Assembly (NCBI GenBank): GCA_916613615.1
Contig: OU744725.1
Span: 52,323,575-52,387,574 of the forward strand
Origin: Steromphala cineraria
Lineage: Eukaryota > Mollusca > Gastropoda > Trochida > Trochidae
Direction of reading: 5' to 3'
DNA length: 64,000 nt
This document shows, one piece after another, positions 10,001-21,500 of the stretch. A program made the position numbers and the translations under genes. Every line of letters begins with the position of its first letter. Position 1 is the stretch's first letter. The notes beneath the pieces were generated by a model that was not told the DNA's origin, did no database searches, and saw only the letters and a list, made by a program, of their open reading frames with translations.

Positions 10001-13000
10001 ATAGTTTCACGCCAGTAATAAATAGTTTTCGGCCATTTGTCTATCTCAGACTGAAATTCTTCAAAGGCATTTAGAAGTGCAAATGCAATAACATTTATCT
10101 TGTATTTTCACACCAACTTCTAAATTCTTTCTACATCGAGATGAAGCAGTCCGACTCCTCAACCAAAACACTACAATAATATTTGCCTTGTGTTATCTCA
10201 GACTGATCTCGGAGAAGCCCGAGGGGACCCACAGTCTGGAGGTTTCAGTGCTGGAGATCTACAACAACGATATCAAGGATCTTCTCAAGCGTGACACTGG
10301 GGTCAAACATGACATCATCACTGGGTCTGACGGGGGTCTTAACCTGCCTACCATTACCTCCAAGTAGGTTTTCTGCAATCGAGAGATTGAGAATGTTTCA
10401 GATCTTAAGTTTGTTGTTATATTGTTATAATGCCTTAAAACAGCATATCATTAGCTCAAGGAAAGTTAACAAAGATAGTTTGGTAGGATCATAGGATGCC
10501 TGGCGGTTTCCACAACTGACGCATTAAACTTTCTGGTAGGAAGGAAATACTACAATCATGTAAAATTTCATTGGTTGCAGTTTAACACAAACTCAGAACA
10601 TTATAACCACTATTGAGTTATATTGATATTGCACAACAGATTTGTAATGTAAATCAATACTGTATGAAATACTTTATGATTTAGAACATTATACATTCCC
10701 TCTAATGTTATAAAAAGACCTCCTTTCAGGTTTTGAGTGTGTTTGATGCAGATTCACTAGTTTAAACAATGTTCCGAAAATAGCTGAAAATCATCAAATG
10801 TTGTGAAGGTACTTTTATCCAGGCAGGTTCAAGTGTGTATGATGCACAATATCAAACAAAATTTCAAAAACATTACAAAATGATCTCAATTTCAGACAGG
10901 TGTCCAGTGTGTACGACGTTATGTGTCTGGTTCAACACGGTTTGCGGACGAGACGAGAGTCTGCCACTCTGGTCCATGAACACTCTAGCAGATCTCACCT
11001 GGTGGTCACACTGACTCTCGTCTCTCAGGCTCCCAGCTTCCTCGCCAGCGCATCCTCTGTTCCTGCTAACCTTGACTCTGAAGGTTTGTTATCTTTGCTT
11101 TTCCTAATTTTCCAAATTCTTAGTTAAAAATATATGTAGTGATAGGAAGCTAATGGCCAATCAGTAATTAGCTTTTGTTTCATGGCAGAGAGAGGTTGCA
11201 AGTCTTTTGATGTCAAGAATTGTAAAAAAAATGTGCCTTCATTCTGTTCCTGCAAGCCTATACTTTGAAGGTTTCTTCTCTTTGCTTTTCACAATACTTG
11301 TTTTCTAATTATTTTTTTTTTAACCCTTAAGTTTTTGTTCCAAGAATATGCTTTATAGCTGCCAGAGGTCAATTCATAATTTTGTAGTGACTCTTCATTT
11401 AGTAACCAACATCATGGCAGAGGCAGTTGGGTTACCTTTTAATATGCTTCATTTCTCAAGGTGGCCAAATATATGCCCAAACGGTGTAAAATTCAAATCC
11501 GCCCACTGTTCTCAAAGCTGAACATTTTGATACCTCATTTGAAAGTGAAGGTTAATCTGATGTGCAAAGCCTCACGCTTTAACTGTATTTATCTCATTTA
11601 GCATTATATGATTACATAGAATGATGCAGCTGCACATACCAGTGATATAATTTCGATAGTCATTCATGCCAGTCTAGATGTATGTTATAAATGTTTCTCA
11701 ATCAAATAACCATAGTCAACCTGTCTGTTACTTTCAGATATTGCACCAGTCTCTCAGAAGAAGATGACACGATCTGTATCACTGAGTCATAGTCCGATAA
11801 TGCAGGGCTCTGGTTGGTCAACTCCTGAACTATCGGGAACCAATCAGCAGTCAGCTGTAATACGCACCAAACTGCAACTGGTGGATCTGGCTGGCAGTGA
11901 ATGTGTTGGTAGGTATCATGCTTAAAATTCATTTATTATACCCCCGCCTTACAGCGTAAGCGGGGGTATATAGCGTTCATTCTTTCCGTCCGTCCGTCTG
12001 TCCGTCTGTCAGTCTGTCCGTCCGTCCGTCCCAAAACTTTGTGTGGAGCAGATCTCCAAAACTATGCATGCTAGCCTCATCAAACTTCATACACATGTCA
12101 ACCATGATCCCTAGTTGTGCCTTTTGAGGGTTAGAACTATTTCTGAATTTTCATTTTTGCGGTTTCCATGGAAACGTGACTAAAAAGTGACTCTTTGAGG
12201 ATGTCGTTTTGTGCGGAGCATATCTCCAAAACTATGCATGCTAGCTTCATCAAACTTCATACAGATGTCAACCATGATCCCTAGTTGTGCCTTTTGAGGG
12301 TTAGAACTATTTCTGAATTTTCATTTTTGCGGTTTCCATGGAAACGTGACTAAAAAGTGACTCTTTGAGGATGTCGTTTTGTGCGGAGCATATCTCCAAA
12401 ACTATGCATGCTAGCTTCATCAAACTTCATACAGATGGCAACCATGATCCCTAATTGTGCCTTTTGAGGGTTAGAACTATTTCTGAATTTTCATTGTTGT
12501 GGTTTCCATGGAAACGTGCCTAAAAAGTGACTCTTTGAGGATGTCGTTTTGTGCGGAGCATATCTCCAAAACTATGCATGCTAGCTTCATCAAACTTCAT
12601 ACAGATGTCAACCATGATCCCTAGTTGTGCCTTTTGAGGGTTAGAACTATTTCTGAATTTTCATTGTTGTGGTTTCCATGGAAACGTGACTAAAAAGTGA
12701 CTCTTTGAGGATGTCGTTTTGTGCGGAGCATATCTCCAAAACTATGCATGCTAGCTTCATCAAACTTCATACAGATGTCAACCATGATCCCTAGTTGTGC
12801 CTTTTGAGGGTTAGAACTATTTCTGAATTTTCATTGTTGCGGTTTCCATGGAAACGTGACTAAAAAGTGACTCTTTGAGGATGTCGTTTTGTGCGGAGCA
12901 TATCTCCAAAACTATGCATGCTAGCTTCATCAAACTTCATACACATGTTAACCATGATCCCTAGTTGTGCCTTTTGAGGGTTAGACCATCACATTCTTTT

Positions 13001-15374
13001 AATTTTTGGCGGTTTCCATGGAAACATGACTAAAACAGTGACTCTATGACCAAGTTCATTGTCCGGAGCATATCTCCCAAACTATTCATGCTAGCTTCAC
13101 CAAACTTCATACACTTATCAATCATGATCCCTAGTTGTGCCTTTTAAGGGTTAGACCAACAAATTATTTTTATTTTTTCTGGTTTCCATGGAAACATGAC
13201 TAAAACAGTGACTCTTCGACCAAGTCTTTTGTCCGGAGCATATCTCCCAAACTATTCATGCTAGCTTCACCAAACTTCATACACTTATCAACCATGATCC
13301 CTAGATGTGCCATTTGAGGATTAGACCATCACATTTTTTTAATTTTTGGAAACATGACTAAAACAGTGATTCTATGATAAATTACTTTGTCCTGAACATA
13401 TTTCATGAAATATACATCTCAGCTTCACCAAATTTGCTACATATGTCAATCATGATTGCTGGATATGCCTTGTGAGTGTTAAACGATATATATGGATTTT
13501 CTTCTCTGTGGTTTCTTTGGAAAACATAACTTACAAAGTGACTCAACAAAAATAATTTTGTCCTCAGTGCATCTCGTAGAATATTCATGATAACTACCTC
13601 AAATTTGAAACAATGATCAACCATTATCTCTAGATGTACCCTTTTAATTGTAAAACCTATTAATGAATTCGGTATTTGGGTTTCAGTTGAAAGAAGACTT
13701 ACACAATGACTTACTGTATACTCAGCTATCATACTTTAACCAATATTAATCAGTTTTACTATTTGAAATTCTTTGAACAAAGTGGGGAGCGGGGGTATGT
13801 GAGCTTTGCTCGCTTCTTCACTTGTTTATATTGTTTATATTCTTAGAAATTCGAATTGACCTTAGTTCAGGTTGTTGTGCCTTGATGTTTGCAAATTAGT
13901 CTTGAAGGCAACATCGATCCCTATCATTAAACTCTCCTTTTGGATTATTAAAGCAATATGGCTTATTATACCTCTATCAAATTTGTAAGAATATCATTGG
14001 TCAGTTGACATCACAGCATTAAAAAAATATATCTGGTATCAGTGAGGTCAGTTTTGTGACAGAAATTGACCTGAGATATTGACTCATCACCTGATTTGTC
14101 ACATTATTGCATCTGTCACGTGACACTTTGTTTTGACGTAACACATAAAACACATGCATAAATAAAAACCCAAAAAAACTGGCTGATCCCTTTGAATTGG
14201 ACAATCTAGTTAATACAAGCTGTTAGAATTAGTCGATCTAGTTAAAACTAACTGTAATGTTTATGTCCAATAAGTCATACATTAAGTTGTTGATATTTAT
14301 GCTCATAATGTGTAAAATGCAATATAAATCCTAAGGACGCCCGATTCAAAGAGATCAGCCAGTTCTTTTTTCATTGGCTTATTTCCTCGCATGCATGACA
14401 CGGACCAGGTGGGTTAGTAGCTAGATGTAACGTCAGGACTTAGGGGACGTATACATTACAGCTAGTTTTAACTAGATTGGATGTCATGAGGCATTTATAA
14501 TAAGAATTTAAGCATGGTAACCCTTGTCTACAGGTATGTCGGGAGTGAAGGGTGCAGCACTTAGAGAAGCTTCAAACATCAACAAGAGTCTGTCAGCCCT
14601 AGCAGACGTACTGGGAGCTCTCTCAGAGAACAGGACCCATGTCCCCTACCGCAACAGTAGACTCACCCATCTTCTCCAGGACTCTATAGGTAAGAGTTGG
14701 AAGTTGGGTCAGCTAATTATGTGTTCAGGGTTGTCTCCGAAGTGATGCAGGTTCTATTCACTGTAAAGTGACTCAGCTGCTGTTAAACTTTCTGTCTAGC
14801 TAGCAAAACTGTCTATTCTAAGTGGTGATAAATCTATACCAATCTGTCATGTAAGGCTGTTCTAACTTCTGATCAAAATCAATCAGAAAAATTAAAGTTT
14901 ATAGGTCGACCAAAGTTTATAGTGGTGATTAATCATTACCAGTCTGTCATGCTATGATGTTCTAACTTCTTATAAAAATCATTCAGAAAAAGTTTATAGG
15001 TCGGCCAACTTGCAAAATTCTCAAAAAAACCTAGACATGTCTTATACCTTAACCACACCAAAAACAAATCAACATATTACCCAAGGAACTCAGTGAAAGG
15101 CTAAGGCATTACGATGCTAAGTCAACACCTTCTCTTTCCAGGAGGCGATGCTAAGCTGCTTGTTCTGCTGTGCGTCTCACCTTCAAGGAGATACATCACA
15201 GAGTCCATGCAGTGTCTCGGCTTCGGGCAGAGAGCCAGACAGGTTCAACGAGGACCAACTAAACGTCGGCTTCCTACCTCGGCTGAAAAGGTCAATTATG
15301 AAGCAAGGTCAACTTCACCAAAGTCGCGATCATCATCCACGTCAGATAAAATGTTGTCGAGTCAGCGCTTTTGA
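4094..15374 (+). CDS. KIF25: Kinesin-14 family motor protein, KIF25-like
   Basis: Fourteen exons with phase-consistent GT-AG junctions: 4094-4162, 4894-5082, 5513-5651, 6686-6789, 7541-7629, 8130-8172, 8836-8888, 9055-9129, 9697-9846, 10202-10363, 10896-11083, 11738-11908, 14534-14689 and 15142-15374. They total 1,821 bases, or 606 aa. Residues 1-167 are a charged, coiled-coil-like stalk. The kinesin-14 neck/motor junction [13 protein letters not shown] starts at 169. The P-loop GQTGSGKT is at 263-270, switch I is HEHSSRSH at 385-392 (the usual Asn is His, as I recall for human KIF25) and switch II is DLAGSE at 470-475. The microtubule-contact region includes [14 protein letters not shown] Ser/Pro/Gln-rich insert (about 400-462) separates the two switches. 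A C-terminal motor implies minus-end-directed movement. Vertebrate KIF25 is reported to act on centrosome position. The start ATG is the first in frame, but a 5' exon cannot be excluded. Confidence 0.9.
5685..6023. mobile_element. hAT-type MITE with perfect 8-bp target duplication
   Basis: A 339-bp element in KIF25 intron 3. Its ends are AAGGGATGTCACAATA and the near-inverse TATCGTGACATCCCTA. The octamer CCATATAC flanks it on both sides (5677-5684 and 6024-6031), the duplication length typical of hAT transposons. The interior is rich in ATATCG/CGATAT motifs and non-coding. A related fragment without clear ends lies at about 6860-7100. Confidence 0.8.
6290..6720 (+). repeat. Tandem 171-bp duplication covering the acceptor and start of KIF25 exon 4
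   Basis: The landmark ATGCC occurs at 6337, 6508 and 6679, exactly 171 bases apart, inside similar surroundings (CTTGGTT..., then the acceptor, then ACCA..GT.TTGGTG). The third copy supplies the functional acceptor and the first part of exon 4 (6686-6789). The two upstream copies carry decayed versions of the same acceptor and of roughly the first 35 exon bases, then continue into unrelated pyrimidine-rich sequence. Confidence 0.75.
7655..7780. repeat. Intronic inverted repeat (hairpin)
   Basis: The arms at 7655-7697 and 7737-7780 are complementary over about 43 bases, with one single-base bulge and two mismatches around a 39-base loop. The left arm contains GTTTTGCCCTGAACT and the right arm contains its inverse. 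It sits just after the donor of KIF25 exon 5. It could be a foldback MITE or a transcribed hairpin. Confidence 0.75.
9421..9700 (+). repeat. Local duplication copying the acceptor of KIF25 exon 9
   Basis: The block starting AACATCAATATATTAAATAA occurs at 9422 and 9598, and GGCCACATGCCTG at 9461 and 9635. Three polypyrimidine/AG sites with the core TTGTTTAT.TTCAG|GTA result, ending at 9522, 9593 and 9696. Only the last leads into the motor exon (GTACAACATATG). The middle one shares GTACAACAT and would open a frame that stops within about 26 codons. Confidence 0.75.
11938..13835 (+). repeat. Composite repeat with a 170-bp tandem array, inside KIF25 intron 12
   Basis: It opens with CCCCCGCCTTACAGCGTAAG and GCGGGGGTATA, followed by a GTCC/GTCT microsatellite (about 11988-12030), and closes near 13790 with GAGCGGGGGTATGTGAGC. 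Between these, the landmark GTG(C/T)GGAGCA or GTCCGGAGCA recurs at 12041, 12211, 12381, 12551, 12721, 12891, 13061 and 13231, exactly 170 bases apart. A degenerate ninth unit starts near 13390. Every unit up to about 13230 carries the palindrome TTTCCATGGAAA. Divergence increases to the right. Confidence 0.85.
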
Positions 15375-16422
15375 TTGACAATGGTCATCCTCCTATCCAC
15401 AGCATTTACTTCAAAATAATTTTTAGAGGGTGTTTAGTGAAGGAGAGATAAAGGGTTTGGATTATGTTATGAGATATAAAACCATTTTTCCTCAAGTAGG
15501 GGCTCACTTTTCATCTTTAGAAACTCACTCATAAAACCTGGCACTTAAATTATCATCTCACCAAAACCTTACCATCATTAGATTTCATCTTCTTGCTTTA
15601 TCAATGAAACACCATTAGAATCAACTAGCAATCAAACTCAAAGTTTTATCATAAAATCCTAAATTTCATTAATATTAGTTTAGTGGGTGTTGAAAACTGA
15701 TGAAATTGTATGTTTTGCAATCACAACACTAATCTTATAGCCAAGATAAGTTAGTGAAACAGCACCCAAAGAATGAATCTCTCTTTTTAACCCTGAAATT
15801 ACTTCTGTAATTGCTCTAATGATCACATTTCACTAAAGAATCTGAACTAATTTTCATGAACAAATTTGGGAATGGTGACTATTCAAAAATCCCTCATCTC
15901 TTGAAACTGTATATCATTGGGTTGTATTGATAATATGTCTGATGAATAATCATCATCATCATAAACACATGTATCGCATAACAATAGCTAGTTTCTGTGA
16001 TAGACGTCCTAGAAGCTATGGTCAAAACTTCCAACTTTCCAGCATAAGGCTATATACCAAACTGCATTTTTGCTTTTTTTATGCAAATCTGCTGGATTAT
16101 ATAAATTGGCTCCAGTTTCTAGGATGTCAACTTTGATGTGATATAAGTATTCAATTGTATCTTGTCCAATTTCAAATATTTTCGTCTTTGATAAATGAAT
16201 GTCATCTGTGATAGACTTAGTAGCACATATCTGTGATATAATAAAATAATATGCAAGCAACCATCGGCTTATATTAGTGTTTTTCATTGACATCACATTT
16301 CAATAATATTTGGACAGAATGCCACCCTCTCTCCCCACTCAATTCATTCATTAATTCCAATGTTACATCTGATTCTTAGAGGATACCCTACATTCCATGA
16401 CTTAGTTATACCATGTTTATCT
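15375..16422. other. Downstream flank of KIF25, no gene seen
   Basis: AT-rich sequence after the KIF25 stop. An AATAAA at 16240-16245 is the only candidate poly(A) signal noticed on the plus strand, and it is too far away (about 870 bases) to assign with confidence. Confidence 0.4.
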
Positions 16423-16504
16423 CATCTAGTGAGGTAGAAAGTTAATATTTTCACAAACTCTGCCGCCTAAAATGAAAATATCTAACTTTCTACCTCACCA
16501 GATG
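16423..16504. repeat. Near-perfect 31-bp hairpin containing TGAGGTAG
   Basis: The arms at 16423-16453 and 16473-16504 are complementary, with one mismatch and one single-base bulge, around a 19-base loop. The plus-strand 5' arm reads TGAGGTAGAAAGTTAATATT from 16430, so its first eight bases equal those of let-7. The size is compatible with a pre-miRNA-like fold. Such symmetry is also what a small foldback transposon would leave. Confidence 0.65.
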
Positions 16505-16588
16505 TGATGCATGGTTTTGTTAACAATTGACAGATATTGTATTTTGTATATGATGAAATCCTTCTAATTACACCAAAAAGAACCAATT

Positions 16589-16798
16589 TCATGTTGAGCG
16601 GCCGCTTGGAGGAGCCTGTCGATGCAGTAACAGTGTGACGTCATATGAGAATTTGTAATGTCCGAACAATGTATCAACTCGTGACCTTGTTGTCACTTGA
16701 GTGGTCATAAACTTCAGTAGAACATAAAGGTTTTCGTCACTGTAGCCAGATAGAACGTACATTTCACTGATAGAACAGAGCGTCTCCCCCTCGATCAT
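16589..16798 (-). CDS. Exon-like open block, unidentified
   Basis: A minus-strand open stretch in a region of higher GC reads, in part, GETLCSISEMYVLSGYSDEN and YKFSYDVTLLLHRQAPPSGR before a stop at 16589-16591. A pyrimidine-poor acceptor (GATCGAG) precedes it. Codon use looks protein-like, but no other exon was found between it and the lipase 3' end, and I do not recognise the peptide. It may be a terminal exon, a decayed gene fragment or chance. Confidence 0.2.
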   Translation of the reverse strand: MIEGETLCSISEMYVLSGYSDENLYVLLKFMTTQVTTRSRVDTLFGHYKFSYDVTLLLHRQAPPSGRST

Positions 16799-16804
16799 AT
16801 TATA

Positions 16805-18529
16805 AAAGTGGATTATATTTTGGGTTTCTTTTCAATCTGGCAGGCCCTTTTTGCTTTCAAATCAAATATTGGGTTTCCTCTGAATGAGTTTATATAAGAA
16901 TTGTACATATACATTGATATTATCAAATGCTTATTTTGAATCATTGCTGACTGTGACTACAAGCAATCAGAATTCAGTATTGCATGCTATCCCAAAAAGT
17001 GCTCTACTTGTACCAGAGGTTACAAGGGAAAAATACCTCTGTAGGGGGAGAATAAGGTTACCTTGATACCCAGGATATATGGGATATCACTTGGACCCTG
17101 TGACAATCATAAATATACAAGTACCGTTAAATGCTTGAAGGTTACACTGCTGTCTGTAACCACAATAGATTTGGTCAGTGAATATTAAGAAAAAATATAG
17201 TGTGTTTAAAAAATAAGAAACAATCTAAAATTTCAACTTGAAATTAATGTGTTATCAATCCAGAATAAAAGGTCCCTGATTTTCAAAAACTAGATTAATC
17301 TAAAATCTGCCTTGACAATTTTAATCATATATATAGTAAAGCAGCCCTAAAACAGGGTATTCAAGCCGTAATTAGTAATATTGGATATTTCTGAAATTAT
17401 CGGAATCAAGTATTCAGCACTTTCATAGTAAAATATTGAATATTCATGTATATTCTCATCATAAATATCAAAGAAAATTATCAATTATTATATGTTATGA
17501 AAATGTTAAATCAAGAAACAATGATTCATAATAAAATATCTTTATTATTCAAAATGATCATAAAATTCTGAGATATGAGGTAAAGTGATTTTTGGCAAAT
17601 ATAAAATGTTCAATGGAAAATGAAACGCAATCAATAACCATACCCTGAGCACTCATTACATATTCATTTGATCACAATACACTTCATTCACGCTGTATCA
17701 AACAGTCTACAAAGAATGGAATTATAAGGATTAATGTATCAATGAATCTGTGGTTTCAAATGAATCATTTCAAAGGGATTATTGTGGAGATAAAAGACAA
17801 ATATGAATTCAAGTTGATAATCTTATCTATCTGTAGCTATTTTCTTAAGGATATCTCCAAAAAGGAAACAAATGTCATAAAAGTCCTAATCTATTTCAAA
17901 CAATATAAGGTTTCCTTTAACGAATATTCAAGGTTGTTATAAACTAATACATATTCATATGGGAAAATTTGAAAAAATAAAAGTCACCTTTATGGCTTTA
18001 TCACATGATTTTATATTTTGTTGATTCAGAGAAAATGAATGGTTAAATTACTGTTGCCAACATAAAATCCTCAACATTGGTATCACTACAACCCATGAAT
18101 TTTCCCAAAATTTCAACTGAGTAATAAACCCTTGTACGATGTTGGTAAAAAGGCTATTGAAGGAGATGTGATATGGTTATTTTTCTTGCCTCAAAATTTC
18201 ATTCTTTGGTCATATTTGACCCCAAAACTTGAGTGTCTTTTTAGCAATATTGTACAAGAGTTAAGGCTATTTAAAATTCAATTTTGATACATTGTAGAAG
18301 GGTAAAAGCAATATTCCAAATTATATCATCAATGATCGCTGCTATTTCACCCAAGTCCCCCCCCCCCCCCCCCCCCCATCCAACTCAAGAAAAAAGCACC
18401 TAATTAAAGTGATTCTTTGGTTATTATACCATTGTAAATTGTCATAAAATAAGGCACACAAAGAAAGCTATCACAATTATGCTGTACATTTGGATTGTCG
18501 GAATGTTCACGTCATAATACTCAAGCCTG
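16805..18529. other. AT-rich spacer downstream of the lipase, with a poly-C tract
   Basis: No gene is seen. A run of 21 C residues occupies 18357-18377. On the minus strand the nearest AATAAA noticed is near 17541, about 1 kb after the lipase stop. Confidence 0.4.
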
Positions 18530-21500
18530 TCATGCGGTGTTGCTCAATATTTTGAGGATATTGTCGTATACAACTCGTTTATCGTCCACTCCCCAGATGA
18601 AGTCAAGGTGGTTCCACTTGGGGACGTAATAACTGCCCTGTAACTGACCTCGGGTCAACTTGGACATCAGCATCTTCACATCCTGAAAAATACAACAAAT
18701 GTTTTTTAACACTTATTGTCAAACATCTGATAGAATTTTTTTCAACTTCATGTCGTGATTCCAGAAACTTTCCAATAGAAATCTTCAAGGACACCATGAG
18801 TGTTGATTTTATTCCTCAAAATGATGAAAAGATCTAAACACTGTTGATCTAATAAAACTCTGTGAGTTGTCAGGGGTCAAATATGCCAAACCTTACCATA
18901 GTGTCATTTGATCAAGAAGAATTGACTGTTGCAGGAAAGTATTATCTAAAACTCATCAAAGTCGTATGGCGACATCAGAAACATTTAAAGTTCTGATGTT
19001 GATTGAAAACCAGATAATGAGGCTTGTCAATAATTCCAACTTATTTTGGAAACCTATCTAAAGCAGTCAGAATGACTATCACGAGTTGATAATGTTTTAT
19101 AGGTTACATAACTGGTATTCATGAAAATTGGACATGTGAATTTGGCTTCTGGGAATACATATGACTGTTTTAAAATTTTCATTGAAAACAAGTATTTATC
19201 ATTTAAGTGCAAATTGATTGAACCTGTGAGTTATCTTGAATTTATATACATGCCATCTACGCTCATATCAGAGCAAAACATTATGTGATGAAAATCACAG
19301 AGCGGCTCTTCCAAAGCAGAATGGGCTAGCTAATTTGTCAATGATTCACAAAAACAAACCTGAACATCAGCCAACCAGTCATTCTCTGCATAGAACAGAT
19401 ACACGGATGTGTTCATGTTGTTTACATCGTACAGAGGCGCTGTTGTCTGGAAATGATGTTTTATAAGTAAATATACATCCTCACAACTCTTCCGCAAAAG
19501 TCATACAACACGCTTCAGATAAAAGATTACAACTTCTCATTTGCTTGAAGAAACAGACGGAACAGAAGACTCATGCTCATGTCTATAAATTTTGGCTGTA
19601 AGGATTTGAAGGATACACCTAAGACATTAGATGACTTAGATGACAACATATATAATGTAGATTTATATAGTTGAGCTTTTACTAGAAAGTTCACTAGGGC
19701 ACTAACACGTTTTCATGAAAAATAAATTTTCAACAATTAATGTTAGTTCATGCGACTTGTAAATTCTTCAGAGTCAATATCTCATAACTAAACCTTATAA
19801 TCCGTAGTTGTAAAATCTTCAGAGTCAAATTCTCATAACTTAACCTTATTATCCACAGTTGTAAAATAAAATATGAAACATTCAGTGAAAAGTGTAGGCA
19901 GGCATTATGTGAACACTTTTTTTTCATTTGAGGAAGGGAAATTGATTTAGGTAGCTTGATTGAACGTGGGACACTTGTTTTAGAACTGCTTCATTTGATC
20001 TTAATTAAAATGTCTCATTAAGGATTGTAAATCTAAATATCTGGCTATTCCTATACACTTTAGACATGTTAACTTGATGAAACATAATTATAGAAGACAT
20101 TTATTACCTGTAAGACAGGGGTGATATCTTTGTCACCATTTATTCTGTTACATTACTTACAATGCACCTCTACCAAGATTGTATATTCTTGCATACATAA
20201 ATCTAACTTATGTTTAACAGTTGTTACCTTTCCCTCAAATCCTGATACAAAAATAAAATATCAATCAATATGAATAAATATATAAGATATCTTGAATTAC
20301 CTGATTGTAGTGTTTCTGGTTCTCTGTGGCCGATCCATAATCATACATCTGGAATTGTTTGTTCCTCACACCCTATATAGGTAAAAACAATCCTTATATG
20401 ACTACTAATACTTATACTTCACAAAAAATAGATTTATCATTCATTATGAAACTGAAAATTATAGTTCATAAAATATACATTTTATTACTTATTATGAAAC
20501 CGAACATTATAGCTAGGTCACAAAATAAAGATTTTATAACTTATTATGAAACTGAAAATTATAGTTCCCAAAATATCAATTTAATCATTTGTTATGAAAC
20601 TTAAAATTATAGTTCACAAAAATAATTTGTATCACTTAGTATGAAATTGAACATTATAGTTCACAAAATATAAATTGTATCACTTATTTTTTTCAACATT
20701 TATATCAAATCATATTTCCCAAATATTGATAACTGCTTTAGCTTCAGCCCTACACTGTGTTAAAAAATAAATAAACTGCCACCTCAAAATCATTTAAAAA
20801 GCAATATATCAATTACCTTTGTAGAAAAATCTTAATACCCTTAAAATGTGTGAATTTTTGCCACTATGTCAGCCTATAACCTGCCTTAAGTTCCGTAACA
20901 CGTAATTTCCCGGTATGTTTGCAAGTGCTCGCGAACACTGAATGTTTAAAGAAGGATCACGTAGCGAACAACGTGTTACTAAAAGCAAGGTTGATTATAC
21001 GTTCAGATATAATAACTTTCAAACTTTTTTCCTTATTTGCAATCAAATTGTCAAGTTGATTGGAGTCTATGATATCAAACTGACCTGAGCAAAGTGGACA
21101 AGATCCTTCACAGACGTTCCGGCCGGGGTGTGACTGATATACACGGGCAGACGTGACTAAAACAAGGTCAAGGTCAAGATAAAGATCAATTAATATTTGT
21201 TGGCAATTTGATTGAAATAGATTGTTTTACATTAACAATATCAGCCTCACAAAATTTAATGTGATTGACAGCATTGACCTTGAACCAGGGAGATGTTATA
21301 ATACAGGAGGGTTGCGATAAGATATGTTTCCAGATAGGGGTAGCGATATGAAACGTATCAAGATACACATTAACTGATTACAGCAGTTGAATGTTCAAAA
21401 CTAGGGCGGCGCTAAGTCATGGGAGGGATGAGGTAGTCTATTACTTGTTTACCATATGGATCCACTAAAGGATACTAACTGGTACGGCTAATGTGGTTTG

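Noticed and set aside
12041..13400. CRISPR-like array
   Set aside because: Units are 170 bp with no alternation of short repeats and unique spacers, and the context is a eukaryotic intron.
16423..16504. A genuine let-7 gene
   Set aside because: Only the seed region matches. The rest of the arm differs from the highly conserved let-7 sequence and the arms are too perfectly paired.
18357..18377. Poly-C run as a functional element
   Set aside because: A homopolymer of 21 C is a common polymorphic or sequencing-sensitive tract, with no flanking feature to support a role.
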